NCBI GenBank assembly: GCA_030592655.1
Contig: JAUVIQ010000125.1
Span: 1-9,119, forward strand
Reading direction: 5' to 3'
DNA from: Planctomycetales bacterium
GTDB taxonomy: Bacteria > Planctomycetota > Phycisphaerae > SM23-33
DNA: 9,119 nt
How positions within the stretch are numbered: the first letter of the stretch is position 1; each line of letters starts with the position of its first letter. A program made the position numbers and the translations under genes. Shown here piece after piece: positions 1-7,069 of the stretch. The notes beneath the pieces were generated by a model, which worked only from the letters and a program-made list of their open reading frames with translations, had not been told where the DNA came from and made no database searches.

Positions 1-1
1 A

Positions 2-3000
2 AGCGTCGGCTTCTTTCGGGAAAGGGCCAAGGCCGAGCTGGATAACCCATGGATCGCAACGCTGCTATACGAAGCCGGCGGAAAGGATGTGCTCGGCGAC
101 CTACGCCGAATGATCGATAGTCGAAGTTTCCGGGTTCGCGCAGAGGCATACAGACTATTGATTCAGGCCGGCGAGGTCGCGTTCATCGACAAGGCGATCA
201 AGGACTTGCGCCAATGCGTCAAACGTTCCGACGCGAAAGCGTCCGGGCGATTGCTGGAAGTATTGGCCCACACGAAGCACCCTCGCGCTCTGCTCGTCGT
301 CGCTCAGTACATTCCGCATAAGGATGTGGAGATCGCGCGTACGGCGATGGAGGCGATTCGCTTCTCGCAGCCGCACTGGGAACCGCTGAGGCCCGAAGTC
401 GTCAGGCCGCTGGTGCCTTACATGATCGCCGGACTGGCCAACACCAAACTGCACCCGCAATACCTTTATGACGCTGCGGTCTGGGCAATAAAGGCCGGAA
501 AACTTCCCATCGAATTGCCTGAGAAAACGTCTATGAAAGGTCAGGCTGAACTGGTTCGCAAGGTGCAGGCATGGTGGAAGAAGCACGGCCGTGAGTTCTT
601 GAAAGAAAATCGCCCACCCGCCACGAAAGCGGAATGGGGCAAGGCCGGGAAGGGCCTGCGCTGTCGGTGGGTCCTGCCGACCAAGCCAGCCGTCGTTGGC
701 GTCGCACCTACGGTCTCGCTGGAGGTGGAGAATGTTTCGGGCAAGCCGCTGCTGTGGGAGTGCCGTAGCGGAATCACCTGGATACTGCGCGTTCCACCCA
801 AATACGGGGCAGGGGTAAAATTCCGCATCCGAAGTGGATCCGGGGTTCGTCCAGCCACAGCGGCAGAGGTGCGGCGGGAATTCAAAGTCGGACGCAATGA
901 TCTCAAAGACGATGATCCATACGAGGGGTTTTACCGACTGGCGCCGGGTGCTCGATTGACTTTGACCTGCAAATTGCCGCGGAAATTTACTGAGTTCGCC
1001 TCGTATCTGGTAGAAGGCGATCTCTGCCGCTACAACCCCCTATTGAGCGGCAAAGGCGGCCCCCTCATGGTGCCCTGTCCTGCCCTTGCGTTGAATGCAG
1101 CAGCCAGGATCCAGCTGGTTCTCCGGAAAGGCAACCTCCTGCGGAATGTCTGGTATAACGAGAGATATTTGGCCAGGGAGAGAAAAGGTGGCGACCCACG
1201 GACGCCACAGGAACGAAAAAAGCACGCCGACAAGGCGAAGAAGGCCTTCGATCAGACCGTCGCTGCTTTCAAAGAGGTTCGTGCCTCTGATCCCAGGTTT
1301 GGACTTGCAGCCGAGGGGGTGTTCCATCTGTCAACACTATATGAGTGGGCGCAGATGCACGACGACTGCATTCGGACTTGCGAAGAGTTACTGAATAAGT
1401 ATCCGAATGCACGACTCCCCGGCATTGTGGGAAAGCGGCACCAGTTTGACACCTATCACAGGATGGGCGACGCCTATGCCGGACTCGGCCATCGTGAAAA
1501 AGCAACCGGGGCACATATGCAATCCCTGCTGTCGACCGAATCGATCAGGTATTGGCATGTCGGGATGAACCGTCTGCTGCAATACGAGATGCAGACCAAA
1601 AAACGAGCGAAGCTACCGAAAGAACTCCAGGCGAAGCTCGATAAGGCCCGTAAGGACACGCCTGTCCTCATATCGCTTACCCTCAATGCGCCGGTGAAGA
1701 AACCCGGCGGGCCGGTCCGGCTGAACTACAAAATTCACAACCGGACAGGAAAACCGATTCGTGATTTTCGACTTGTCTTCCGCCTGCTGTTTAATAACGT
1801 ATCGGGGGCGACAGCGGACGCGCTGTACGACCGTCGCCTCGGACAGAGCGACGAGATTGTTGTGCCTGCAGGTAATATCGTCAAGGGGACTGCAACGGTC
1901 TGGATTGATCATGCATGGCTTACCGGATCGTCTGTTGTGTTGGCCAAAATGGAGCACGTTGTTAAACCGGCCGACGGTACTATCGAAAGCTTGCCTCCGG
2001 AGTGGACGAAGCCATATTGGTCCGACCCACTCTGGCTAAGTAGCGAGGGGTCCCCCGCCGCGAAACCGGTGAAGATGCCGGCGGAGAAGAACACGGCCAA
2101 GGCCAGTAAGGTCGTCCCGGTTCCTGGGCCTGTTTCCATATCGCTTACCCTCGACGCGCCGGTGAAGAAACTCAGCGGGCCGATTCGACTGAACTACAAA
2201 ATTCGCAACCGAACACGAAAAACGATCAGGGGTTTTCAACTTGTCTTTTATCAGAAGGTGGCTGGTTATGGTCAGTGTCGGCAGGTCCCGGACTTCCTGT
2301 CCGACAAGGATAGATACCGGTACTCCGACCTCGACATCGGACGGATCGACGACATTGTTGTGCCTGCAGGCCAGATCGTCAAAGGGACTGCAACGATCCG
2401 GCTCAATCGTGAGTGGCGGGGCGAATCGCAATCGCATGTGGTGTTGGCCAAAATGACGGGGTACGCTGTTAACCAGGCCGACGGTACCAGCCGATCCGGG
2501 CCTTCAGTGCAAACGGAGAGATATTCTTCCAACCCCCTCTCGCTGAGTGTCGCGAAATCCCCCGCCAAGAAGCCGGCGAAGAAGATTTCGGTAGATGATA
2601 TCAAGTCTCTTTCGCCGCTGGCGCGGAAGATCGCAGTTAGTCTGCCGGCAGGATGGAGCCTGAAATCATGCGGAAAATGTGACGCACCACAAAGGTGGTC
2701 CGGGAAAACCGAATGCGAATGGCTTTCGTTCGTTCACGACAAACTGAAATCCAAAGTTTATGGTTCACAGGCCGCCTTTGCGATCTGGTTGACCTCGAAG
2801 ACCTACGCAGGACGACTCTTGCCTTCCAATATGCTACAGCCGGGCGGTGCCGGGCTGTACGCCGCGAACAAAGATCGGCTCATGTTCATGGCGGGGACTT
2901 TTCAGCCGGAGCAGGAACACTGGCGTAAAGTGGAAAATATCTTCCGGGAAAAGTTCGGATTCCAAAAAGACGCGGCCAAGGTCTGGCTGATTCTCCAGAA

Positions 3001-5884
3001 AGGTCAACTCCTGCGAAGCGCATGGTTCAGCGAGAAAATTTTGGCCGGGGTGAGAAAAGGCGGCGACCCGCGGACGCCACAGGAACGAAAAAAGCACGCC
3101 GACAAGGCGAAGAAGGCCTTCGATCAGGCCGTTGCTGCTTTCAAAGAGGTTCGCGCCTCTGATCCCAGGTTTGGACTTGCTGCCGAGGGGGTGTACTACC
3201 TGTCAGAACTATATGAACAGGCGCGTATGTACGACGAATGCATTCGGGCTTGCGAAGAGTTACTGAATAAGTATCCGAATGTACAACTCTTCGGTATTGT
3301 GGGAAAGCGGCATCAGTTTAACACCTATCGCAAGATGGGCGACGCCTATGCCGGGCTTGGGCGTCGTGAAAAAGCCATCGAGGCGTATGTGCGGTCCCTG
3401 CTGTCGGCCGAATCGGTACCGTATTGGTGCAGCGGCATGAAACACCTGTTGCGCTACGAGACGCAGGTGGCAGAGCGCAACAGATTAGCGGTATTGCCGA
3501 AGCAATTACGGGCGGAACTCGACAAGGCCCGTAGAGACGCACCTATTCGCATCACGCTCGCCCTCGATACGCCGGTGAAGAATCCCGACGGGCCGATCCG
3601 GCTGAACTACAAAGTTCACAACCGAACGCAAAAACCGATTAGTGATTTCCGACTTGTTTTTTACCTGGTGGGCGACAAGAGGGATTTTATCGCATCGCAC
3701 TGGACACCGCCAAGCCGGCGTGTCGGACAGAGCGATAAGATGACTGTGTCTGCCGGTCAGATCGCCAGGGGGACTGTAACAATCCGGCTCGATGGCGCGC
3801 GGCTCGTTGGTTTTCATGCGGTGCTAGCCGAGATGGAGCACGTTGTCGAACAGGCCAGTAAAGCCCCGTTCCATGTGTGGACGCAGCCATATTGGTCCGA
3901 CCCCCTGTGGTTTGGCGGCGTGGGGTCCGTTACCACACAGCCAGCGGAGAAACCGGAGTGGTCAAAACCGGTCAATGGTCTGAAGGCGCGAATCATGGCA
4001 GGCAGGTATCTGACCAAGGGGCTGGGAATGGAAGTGAGCGTCCGCCTCCAAAACGTCGGCAAGACGCCCGTCGTGATTGATGTCGGTAAGATTGCCTTCA
4101 TGGACTGGCGTGTGTTTGATGCTGAAAACCGGCTTGTTCGGCCCGGAAGCGGGCGGCTGATAAAACGAGCGTCGAATTGGCAGTTCGTGATTCCCGGCGG
4201 GGAAACCGGTGCGATCATCAGCAGGAGCAAAGTAAGCCGCGACGGTGTTCTGGATATGGAGACTCGTATCTGGAATCTCAAACCGGGCAAGTACACGTTG
4301 AAGTGCGATCTCGTTGTCAGTCCCGATACAAAGCGGCTGAAAGCGTTGGCATGGTCGGGCAAGATCGAATTTCCGCCGGTTGAGTTCGAAGTCATTGCGG
4401 AAGTTTCGGACAAATTGCTGAAGGCCTCCGTGGCGAAAGTTCGCGCTGCCCATCCCGCCAAAGGCGAGAAAATGTGGCTGGCACTGGCCCACCTGGTCAA
4501 TCCGGGCATGACTGTCCGGCAGATGAAGATCGCCCTGCCACCGGCACGCTCGGCTACCGGTGAAATATTGCCATATTCTACATCTTTTGACGGCTGTTTA
4601 TTCACTATGCACTACGCACTGGATGACAAGCTCGGCGTGGAGGCATCCGGCATCGGTGTCGTGAAAGACTTAGGTTCTGATAGAATGGTGCTGTTATGCC
4701 GTCCTCACGTGAAGCGGATAGACCAAATCCCACTGCCCCCCACGCAGCCGGCGAAAGCGTGCAGCAAGCCAGGCGAATTCATATGCTGGGGATGGCCTGG
4801 GAGTGTGATTGCCAGGAGCAAGATGGTTTTCGTCGGTGAACTCATCAGAATCGACTGGCCTGATGTAAAACCCGAAGGGTACATGGCTGACTCGGGGACG
4901 GGCGTGTTCAAATGCACGGTTCCGATCCGCGCCGTCAAGATGGGCCAGGTGGTGAGGCTCACTGTTTTCAGGCATCGCCCGCGTATGCGTGTTGACGGAT
5001 CGCCGGAGCTGACTATCTTCCGCGAGTGCGACGTCCAGCCCGGTAGCCAGTGGCTGGTCTGTGTCGGAGGAGTTACCTCGGAACGTTCGGAGATGCCCGA
5101 CGCCCGGCGGATCGGCGGGATGGCATTGATTCGAACGGGCAAGGAACCAATTCTTCTTCAGACCCAAAGAGCCGCCAAAATCCTCGCCATGTCGAAAGAA
5201 AAGCGATTCGCGGCCATGGCGAAAATCCTGCGCGGAAAAAAACTCAAACACGGCGATATCATGACGGACTTTGCCATGGGGCAAATCGGAAAGGTCAAGG
5301 GGTGGGAACTTCGTGCAGCCGAGGTTCTGAATGCGGCCTTTCTGGAAAAGAGCAATGCGGAATACGCCCGAATACGGCTTATTGACGAACTTTCGTGGTT
5401 GAATTTTCCTAACAACGCTAATGGCAAAGCGGTGGCCGATAAGGTCAGCCATCTGCTGCTTCAGGATGCCCTCGCGCTACAGAATGCCGAAGAGAAGATT
5501 TTGATGGAGTACATCTGTACTCTCAGAGGGCAGTTTTCACCGTGGGCGGCGTCGGGATGGGAGATGTCCCTCCTGCCCGGGAACGTTGCAGAGCGCGTTC
5601 CGGTCAACCTGAAGATATCCAGGGAGATTGCGGAACACATTCCGGCCAAACTGAATCTGTCCTATCCCGGAGAAGTTTCCAAGGCTCTGCGGATCGTGGG
5701 AAAAAGGGGTAATAAATTCACCGAGAAGCAAACAGTGAACTATTCCTCATTTTATGGTGACCACTTCAGCAGCAGGCAACGGGTGGAGGAATGGCGAACG
5801 GTAGAGACGTTGTGTATCGAACTTGCCAAGGCCGTCGAACGCCGCACCCCCACCACGAAACCGGCGAAGAAATCTTCGCCGTAG
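2..5884 (+). CDS. Giant modular HEAT/TPR/beta-sandwich protein, 5' end missing
   Basis: The reading frame is open from the first full codon at 2 to the TAG at 5882-5884. A GTG at 89 could be read as a start, but in-frame coding (SVGFFRERAKAEL...) continues to the edge, so the true start is probably upstream and any signal peptide is out of view. Blocks in order: HEAT-like alpha-helical pairs (2-620); beta-rich block (about 655-1090); TPR block 1 (1100-1660); beta block A (1661-2050); Ala/Lys/Pro linker; beta block B (2129-2550); KKPAKK linker (about 2560-2590); a unique domain with GKCDAPQRW and GAGLYAANKDRLMFMAGTF (2590-2970); TPR block 2 (2972-3541); beta block C (3542-3925); a further beta block ending NLKPGKYTLKCDL (3971-4410); a segment with NPGMTVRQ (4410-4740); a beta-rich segment with FVGELIRIDW (4760-5090); and a helical C-terminus (5100-5880) ending KPAKKSSP. 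No catalytic motif is recognised. TPR and Ig-like blocks suggest a scaffold or binding role, possibly at or outside the envelope, but this is inference. Coding status is secure; function is unknown. Confidence 0.9.
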   Translation, partial: SVGFFRERAKAELDNPWIATLLYEAGGKDVLGDLRRMIDSRSFRVRAEAYRLLIQAGEVAFIDKAIKDLRQCVKRSDAKASGRLLEVLAHTKHPRALLVVAQYIPHKDVEIARTAMEAIRFSQPHWEPLRPEVVRPLVPYMIAGLANTKLHPQYLYDAAVWAIKAGKLPIELPEKTSMKGQAELVRKVQAWWKKHGREFLKENRPPATKAEWGKAGKGLRCRWVLPTKPAVVGVAPTVSLEVENVSGKPLLWECRSGITWILRVPPKYGAGVKFRIRSGSGVRPATAAEVRREFKVGRNDLKDDDPYEGFYRLAPGARLTLTCKLPRKFTEFASYLVEGDLCRYNPLLSGKGGPLMVPCPALALNAAARIQLVLRKGNLLRNVWYNERYLARERKGGDPRTPQERKKHADKAKKAFDQTVAAFKEVRASDPRFGLAAEGVFHLSTLYEWAQMHDDCIRTCEELLNKYPNARLPGIVGKRHQFDTYHRMGDAYAGLGHREKATGAHMQSLLSTESIRYWHVGMNRLLQYEMQTKKRAKLPKELQAKLDKARKDTPVLISLTLNAPVKKPGGPVRLNYKIHNRTGKPIRDFRLVFRLLFNNVSGATADALYDRRLGQSDEIVVPAGNIVKGTATVWIDHAWLTGSSVVLAKMEHVVKPADGTIESLPPEWTKPYWSDPLWLSSEGSPAAKPVKMPAEKNTAKASKVVPVPGPVSISLTLDAPVKKLSGPIRLNYKIRNRTRKTIRGFQLVFYQKVAGYGQCRQVPDFLSDKDRYRYSDLDIGRIDDIVVPAGQIVKGTATIRLNREWRGESQSHVVLAKMTGYAVNQADGTSRSGPSVQTERYSSNPLSLSVAKSPAKKPAKKISVDDIKSLSPLARKIAVSLPAGWSLKSCGKCDAPQRWSGKTECEWLSFVHDKLKSKVYGSQAAFAIWLTSKTYAGRLLPSNMLQPGGAGLYAANKDRLMFMAGTFQPEQEHWRKVENIFREKFGFQKDAAKVWLILQKGQLLRSAWFSEKILAGVRKGGDPRTPQERKKHADKAKKAFDQAVAAFKEVRASDPRFGLAAEGVYYLSELYEQARMYDECIRACEELLNKYPNVQLFGIVGKRHQFNTYRKMGDAYAGLGRREKAIEAYVRSLLSAESVPYWCSGMKHLLRYETQVAERNRLAVLPKQLRAELDKARRDAPIRITLALDTPVKNPDGPIRLNYKVHNRTQKPISDFRLVFYLVGDKRDFIASHWTPPSRRVGQSDKMTVSAGQIARGTVTIRLDGARLVGFHAVLAEMEHVVEQASKAPFHVWTQPYWSDPLWFGGVGSVTTQPAEKPEWSKPVNGLKARIMAGRYLTKGLGMEVSVRLQNVGKTPVVIDVGKIAFMDWRVFDAENRLVRPGSGRLIKRASNWQFVIPGGETGAIISRSKVSRDGVLDMETRIWNLKPGKYTLKCDLVVSPDTKRLKALAWSGKIEFPPVEFEVIAEVSDKLLKASVAKVRAAHPAKGEKMWLALAHLVNPGMTVRQMKIALPPARSATGEILPYSTSFDGCLFTMHYALDDKLGVEASGIGVVKDLGSDRMVLLCRPHVKRIDQIPLPPTQPAKACSKPGEFICWGWPGSVIARSKMVFVGELIRIDWPDVKPEGYMADSGTGVFKCTVPIRAVKMGQVVRLTVFRHRPRMRVDGSPELTIFRECDVQPGSQWLVCVGGVTSERSEMPDARRIGGMALIRTGKEPILLQTQRAAKILAMSKEKRFAAMAKILRGKKLKHGDIMTDFAMGQIGKVKGWELRAAEVLNAAFLEKSNAEYARIRLIDELSWLNFPNNANGKAVADKVSHLLLQDALALQNAEEKILMEYICTLRGQFSPWAASGWEMSLLPGNVAERVPVNLKISREIAEHIPAKLNLSYPGEVSKALRIVGKRGNKFTEKQTVNYSSFYGDHFSSRQRVEEWRTVETLCIELAKAVERRTPTTKPAKKSSP
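1100..2050 (+). repeat. Intragenic module, copy 1 (TPR + beta block A)
   Basis: First copy of an in-frame duplicated module of the giant gene. It opens with AAARIQLVLRKGNLLR, then KGGDPRTPQERKKHADKAKK, then TPR-type helix pairs (CEELLNKYPN, MGDAYAGLG). From 1661 a beta block begins TLNAPVKKPGGPVRLNYKIH, and it closes with WTKPYWSDPLWL. The partner copy lies 1,872 bp downstream over the TPR part. The offset becomes 1,881 and then 1,875 over the beta part because of small whole-codon insertions and deletions. Counting by eye over 1191-1550 gives about 44 differences in 360 positions (about 88% identity). Confidence 0.93.
2129..2550 (+). repeat. Third copy of the beta block (B), without TPR
   Basis: This block begins ISLTLDAPVKKLSGPIRLNY and matches the starts of beta blocks A (1661) and C (3542) in both DNA and protein. 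The shared core contains LNYK(I/V), then NRT, then (D/G)F(R/Q)LVF, a GQSD or GRIDD turn, and VVPAG(N/Q)IVKGTAT. Its middle is longer than in A or C, with an extra stretch around YQKVAGYGQ and SDKDRYRYSD, and its tail has diverged. It follows block A directly through an Ala/Lys/Pro linker (2051-2128). The fold is probably an immunoglobulin-like beta sandwich, judged only from the alternating hydrophobic pattern. Confidence 0.85.
2972..3925 (+). repeat. Intragenic module, copy 2 (TPR + beta block C)
   Basis: Second copy of the module first seen at 1100-2050. It opens AAKVWLILQKGQLLR, repeats KGGDPRTPQERKKHADKAKK exactly, carries the same TPR helices (CEELLNKYPN, MGDAYAGLG), and its beta block begins TLALDTPVKNPDGPIRLNYK and closes WTQPYWSDPLWF. 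It carries three extra codons near 3470-3490, between the TPR and beta parts. The core at 3063-3192 differs from 1191-1320 at only 5 of 130 positions by eye, and four of those are synonymous. Confidence 0.93.
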
Positions 5885-5930
5885 CGATTTGGGGCACACG
5901 AAAAAAGCACGTTGCGAAATACGCCAAAAA

Positions 5931-5958
5931 AAGCCTAGCCATTCGAATGGCTGGGCTT
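5931..5958. terminator. Strong intergenic hairpin, possible terminator
   Basis: The arms at 5931-5942 and 5947-5958 can form a 12-bp stem closed by the 4-nt loop TCGA. On the + strand RNA the stem is uninterrupted, with one U-G wobble (5936 with 5953), but it is followed by CGATGTACACC and not by a U-tract. On the - strand RNA the wobble becomes an A-C mismatch, but the hairpin is followed by seven U (the A-run at 5926-5932). It lies 47 bp after the stop of the giant gene and about 100 bp before the next start. It may end or stabilise the giant gene's mRNA, or terminate leftward transcription; the sequence alone does not decide. Confidence 0.6.
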
Positions 5959-6045
5959 CGATGTACACCGACTACGAAAAGAAGGTTGCACTGCCCGCCC
6001 GGAATCGGTACTACTACCCGCCTTGACACAACAGAAACCCCAAAA

Positions 6046-6052
6046 AAAAGGA
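6046..6052 (+). promoter_or_regulatory. Ribosome binding site fixing the start at 6062
   Basis: AAAAGGA at 6046-6052 lies 9 nt before the ATG at 6062. This favours that ATG over an in-frame TTG at 6023, which would add 13 residues (QQKPQKKGTDY...) that do not look like the start of a Rossmann protein. The site is the end of a run of eight A (6042-6049). Confidence 0.75.
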
Positions 6053-6061
6053 ACCGATTAC

Positions 6062-7066
6062 ATGAGCACACTGAAAGTTATCCAGATTGGCGTTGGACCG
6101 ATTGGCCAAAAGGTCGTGAAATATCTGCTCGAGCGAGAGGGTATGGAAGTCGTCGCGGCTGTCGATCCCGCTCCCGATAAAAACGGTAAAGACCTGGGCG
6201 AAGTCTGCGGCCTGGATAAACCGCTCGGTATCACCGTCTCGGCCAACCTTGCCGAGGCTATGAAAAATTCCAAACCCGACGTGGCTGTTCTGTGTACCAC
6301 CTCCAGCATGGAAAAGGCCGTCCCGCAAATCGAAGAGATAATCTCCCACGGCCTGCACGTCGTATCGACCTGCGAGGAACTTTCGTATCCGTGGGATACG
6401 CAGCCGGGGTTGTCGAAGCAACTCGACGAAGCCGCCGGTAAGGCTGGCGTGGCCGTCCTCGGCACGGGCGTCAATCCGGGTTTCCTGATGGACTTTCTGC
6501 CGCTGGCGATGACGGCTGTCTGCCGGAAGGTCGAAAGTATAAAAGTCTCCCGAATCCAGGACGCTTCAGTCCGCCGGATTCCGTTTCAGCAGAAAATCGG
6601 CGCTGGCCTGACGCTGGATGAGTTCGAGGCCAAGAAGCAAACCGGCACGCTCCGCCACGTCGGGCTGGCTGAATCTGTGCAGATGATCGCCGCCCGGATG
6701 GGATGGAAACTCGACAGAACCGAGGACATCCTCACGCCGGTGGTAGCCGAGCAGGAAATCACGACCGGCTACGTCCCGATAAAGGCGGGGATGGCTGCCG
6801 GCGTCCGGCAGATCGGTAAAGGCATCGTCGGCAACAGGGAGGTAATCACGCTTGAATTCGTCGCCGCCGTGGGCCAGGCCGACCCTGCCGACACGGTCGA
6901 GATCACCGGCGATCCGCCGATTAAATCCGTAATTCCCGGCGGAGTCAACGGCGACGTCGCCACCTGTGCGATTACCGTCAACGCGATTAAAACAATCGTC
7001 AGCGCCCCGCCGGGACTGCGAACAATGGCCGACATCCCGCCGGTAACGTTCTTCGAGAGTTTTTGA
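6062..7066 (+). CDS. Dihydrodipicolinate reductase-like / 2,4-diaminopentanoate dehydrogenase-like protein
   Basis: A 334-residue cytoplasmic oxidoreductase with an N-terminal Rossmann fold. Residues 5-15 (KVIQIGVGPIG) form the first beta strand and the glycine-rich nucleotide loop. Asp35, in VAAVDPAP, sits at the end of strand 2, where an acidic residue usually favours NAD over NADP. A second landmark is GTGVNPGFLMD at about 134-144, which I recall as characteristic of the 2,4-diaminopentanoate dehydrogenase group and its relatives. The length fits that group (about 340 residues) and is longer than true DapB (about 270). In ornithine fermentation the family oxidises 2,4-diaminopentanoate to 2-amino-4-oxopentanoate, but no other ornithine-pathway gene (for example an aminomutase) is visible here, so the substrate is open. 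The start has a good ribosome binding site. The gene is preceded by a hairpin and ends 3 bp from the convergent URO-D gene. Family assignment is fairly sure; substrate is not. Confidence 0.85.
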   Translation: MSTLKVIQIGVGPIGQKVVKYLLEREGMEVVAAVDPAPDKNGKDLGEVCGLDKPLGITVSANLAEAMKNSKPDVAVLCTTSSMEKAVPQIEEIISHGLHVVSTCEELSYPWDTQPGLSKQLDEAAGKAGVAVLGTGVNPGFLMDFLPLAMTAVCRKVESIKVSRIQDASVRRIPFQQKIGAGLTLDEFEAKKQTGTLRHVGLAESVQMIAARMGWKLDRTEDILTPVVAEQEITTGYVPIKAGMAAGVRQIGKGIVGNREVITLEFVAAVGQADPADTVEITGDPPIKSVIPGGVNGDVATCAITVNAIKTIVSAPPGLRTMADIPPVTFFESF

Positions 7067-7069
7067 GTT

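Noticed and set aside
89..91. GTG as the true start of the giant gene
   Set aside because: The frame is open and protein-like back to the window edge, and no ribosome binding site precedes this GTG.
1191..3192. The repeats as an insertion sequence, CRISPR array or assembly artefact
   Set aside because: The copies are in frame, differ by scattered mostly codon-wise changes and whole-codon indels, have no terminal inverted repeats, and are too long and too few for CRISPR. An assembly duplicate would be near identical throughout.
3814..4605. Open frames of 176 and 263 codons on the - strand within the giant gene
   Set aside because: The + strand frame carries recognisable duplicated modules across part of this region and continuous beta-rich protein across the rest; the reverse frames overlap each other and have no domain signature.
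4694..5452. 252-codon open frame on the - strand
   Set aside because: Antisense to the continuous coding frame of the giant gene; its composition (many His, Arg, Pro) is typical of a reverse shadow in GC-rich DNA.
5986..6014. TTGCAC with TACTAC 17 bp on as a promoter
   Set aside because: Each box matches the sigma-70 consensus at about three of six positions, which is expected by chance in 177 bp.
6023..6028. Perfect TTGACA as a -35 box for the dehydrogenase gene
   Set aside because: At 16-18 bp spacing there is only the A-run and AAAAGG of the ribosome binding site, and no -10-like sequence before the start codon.
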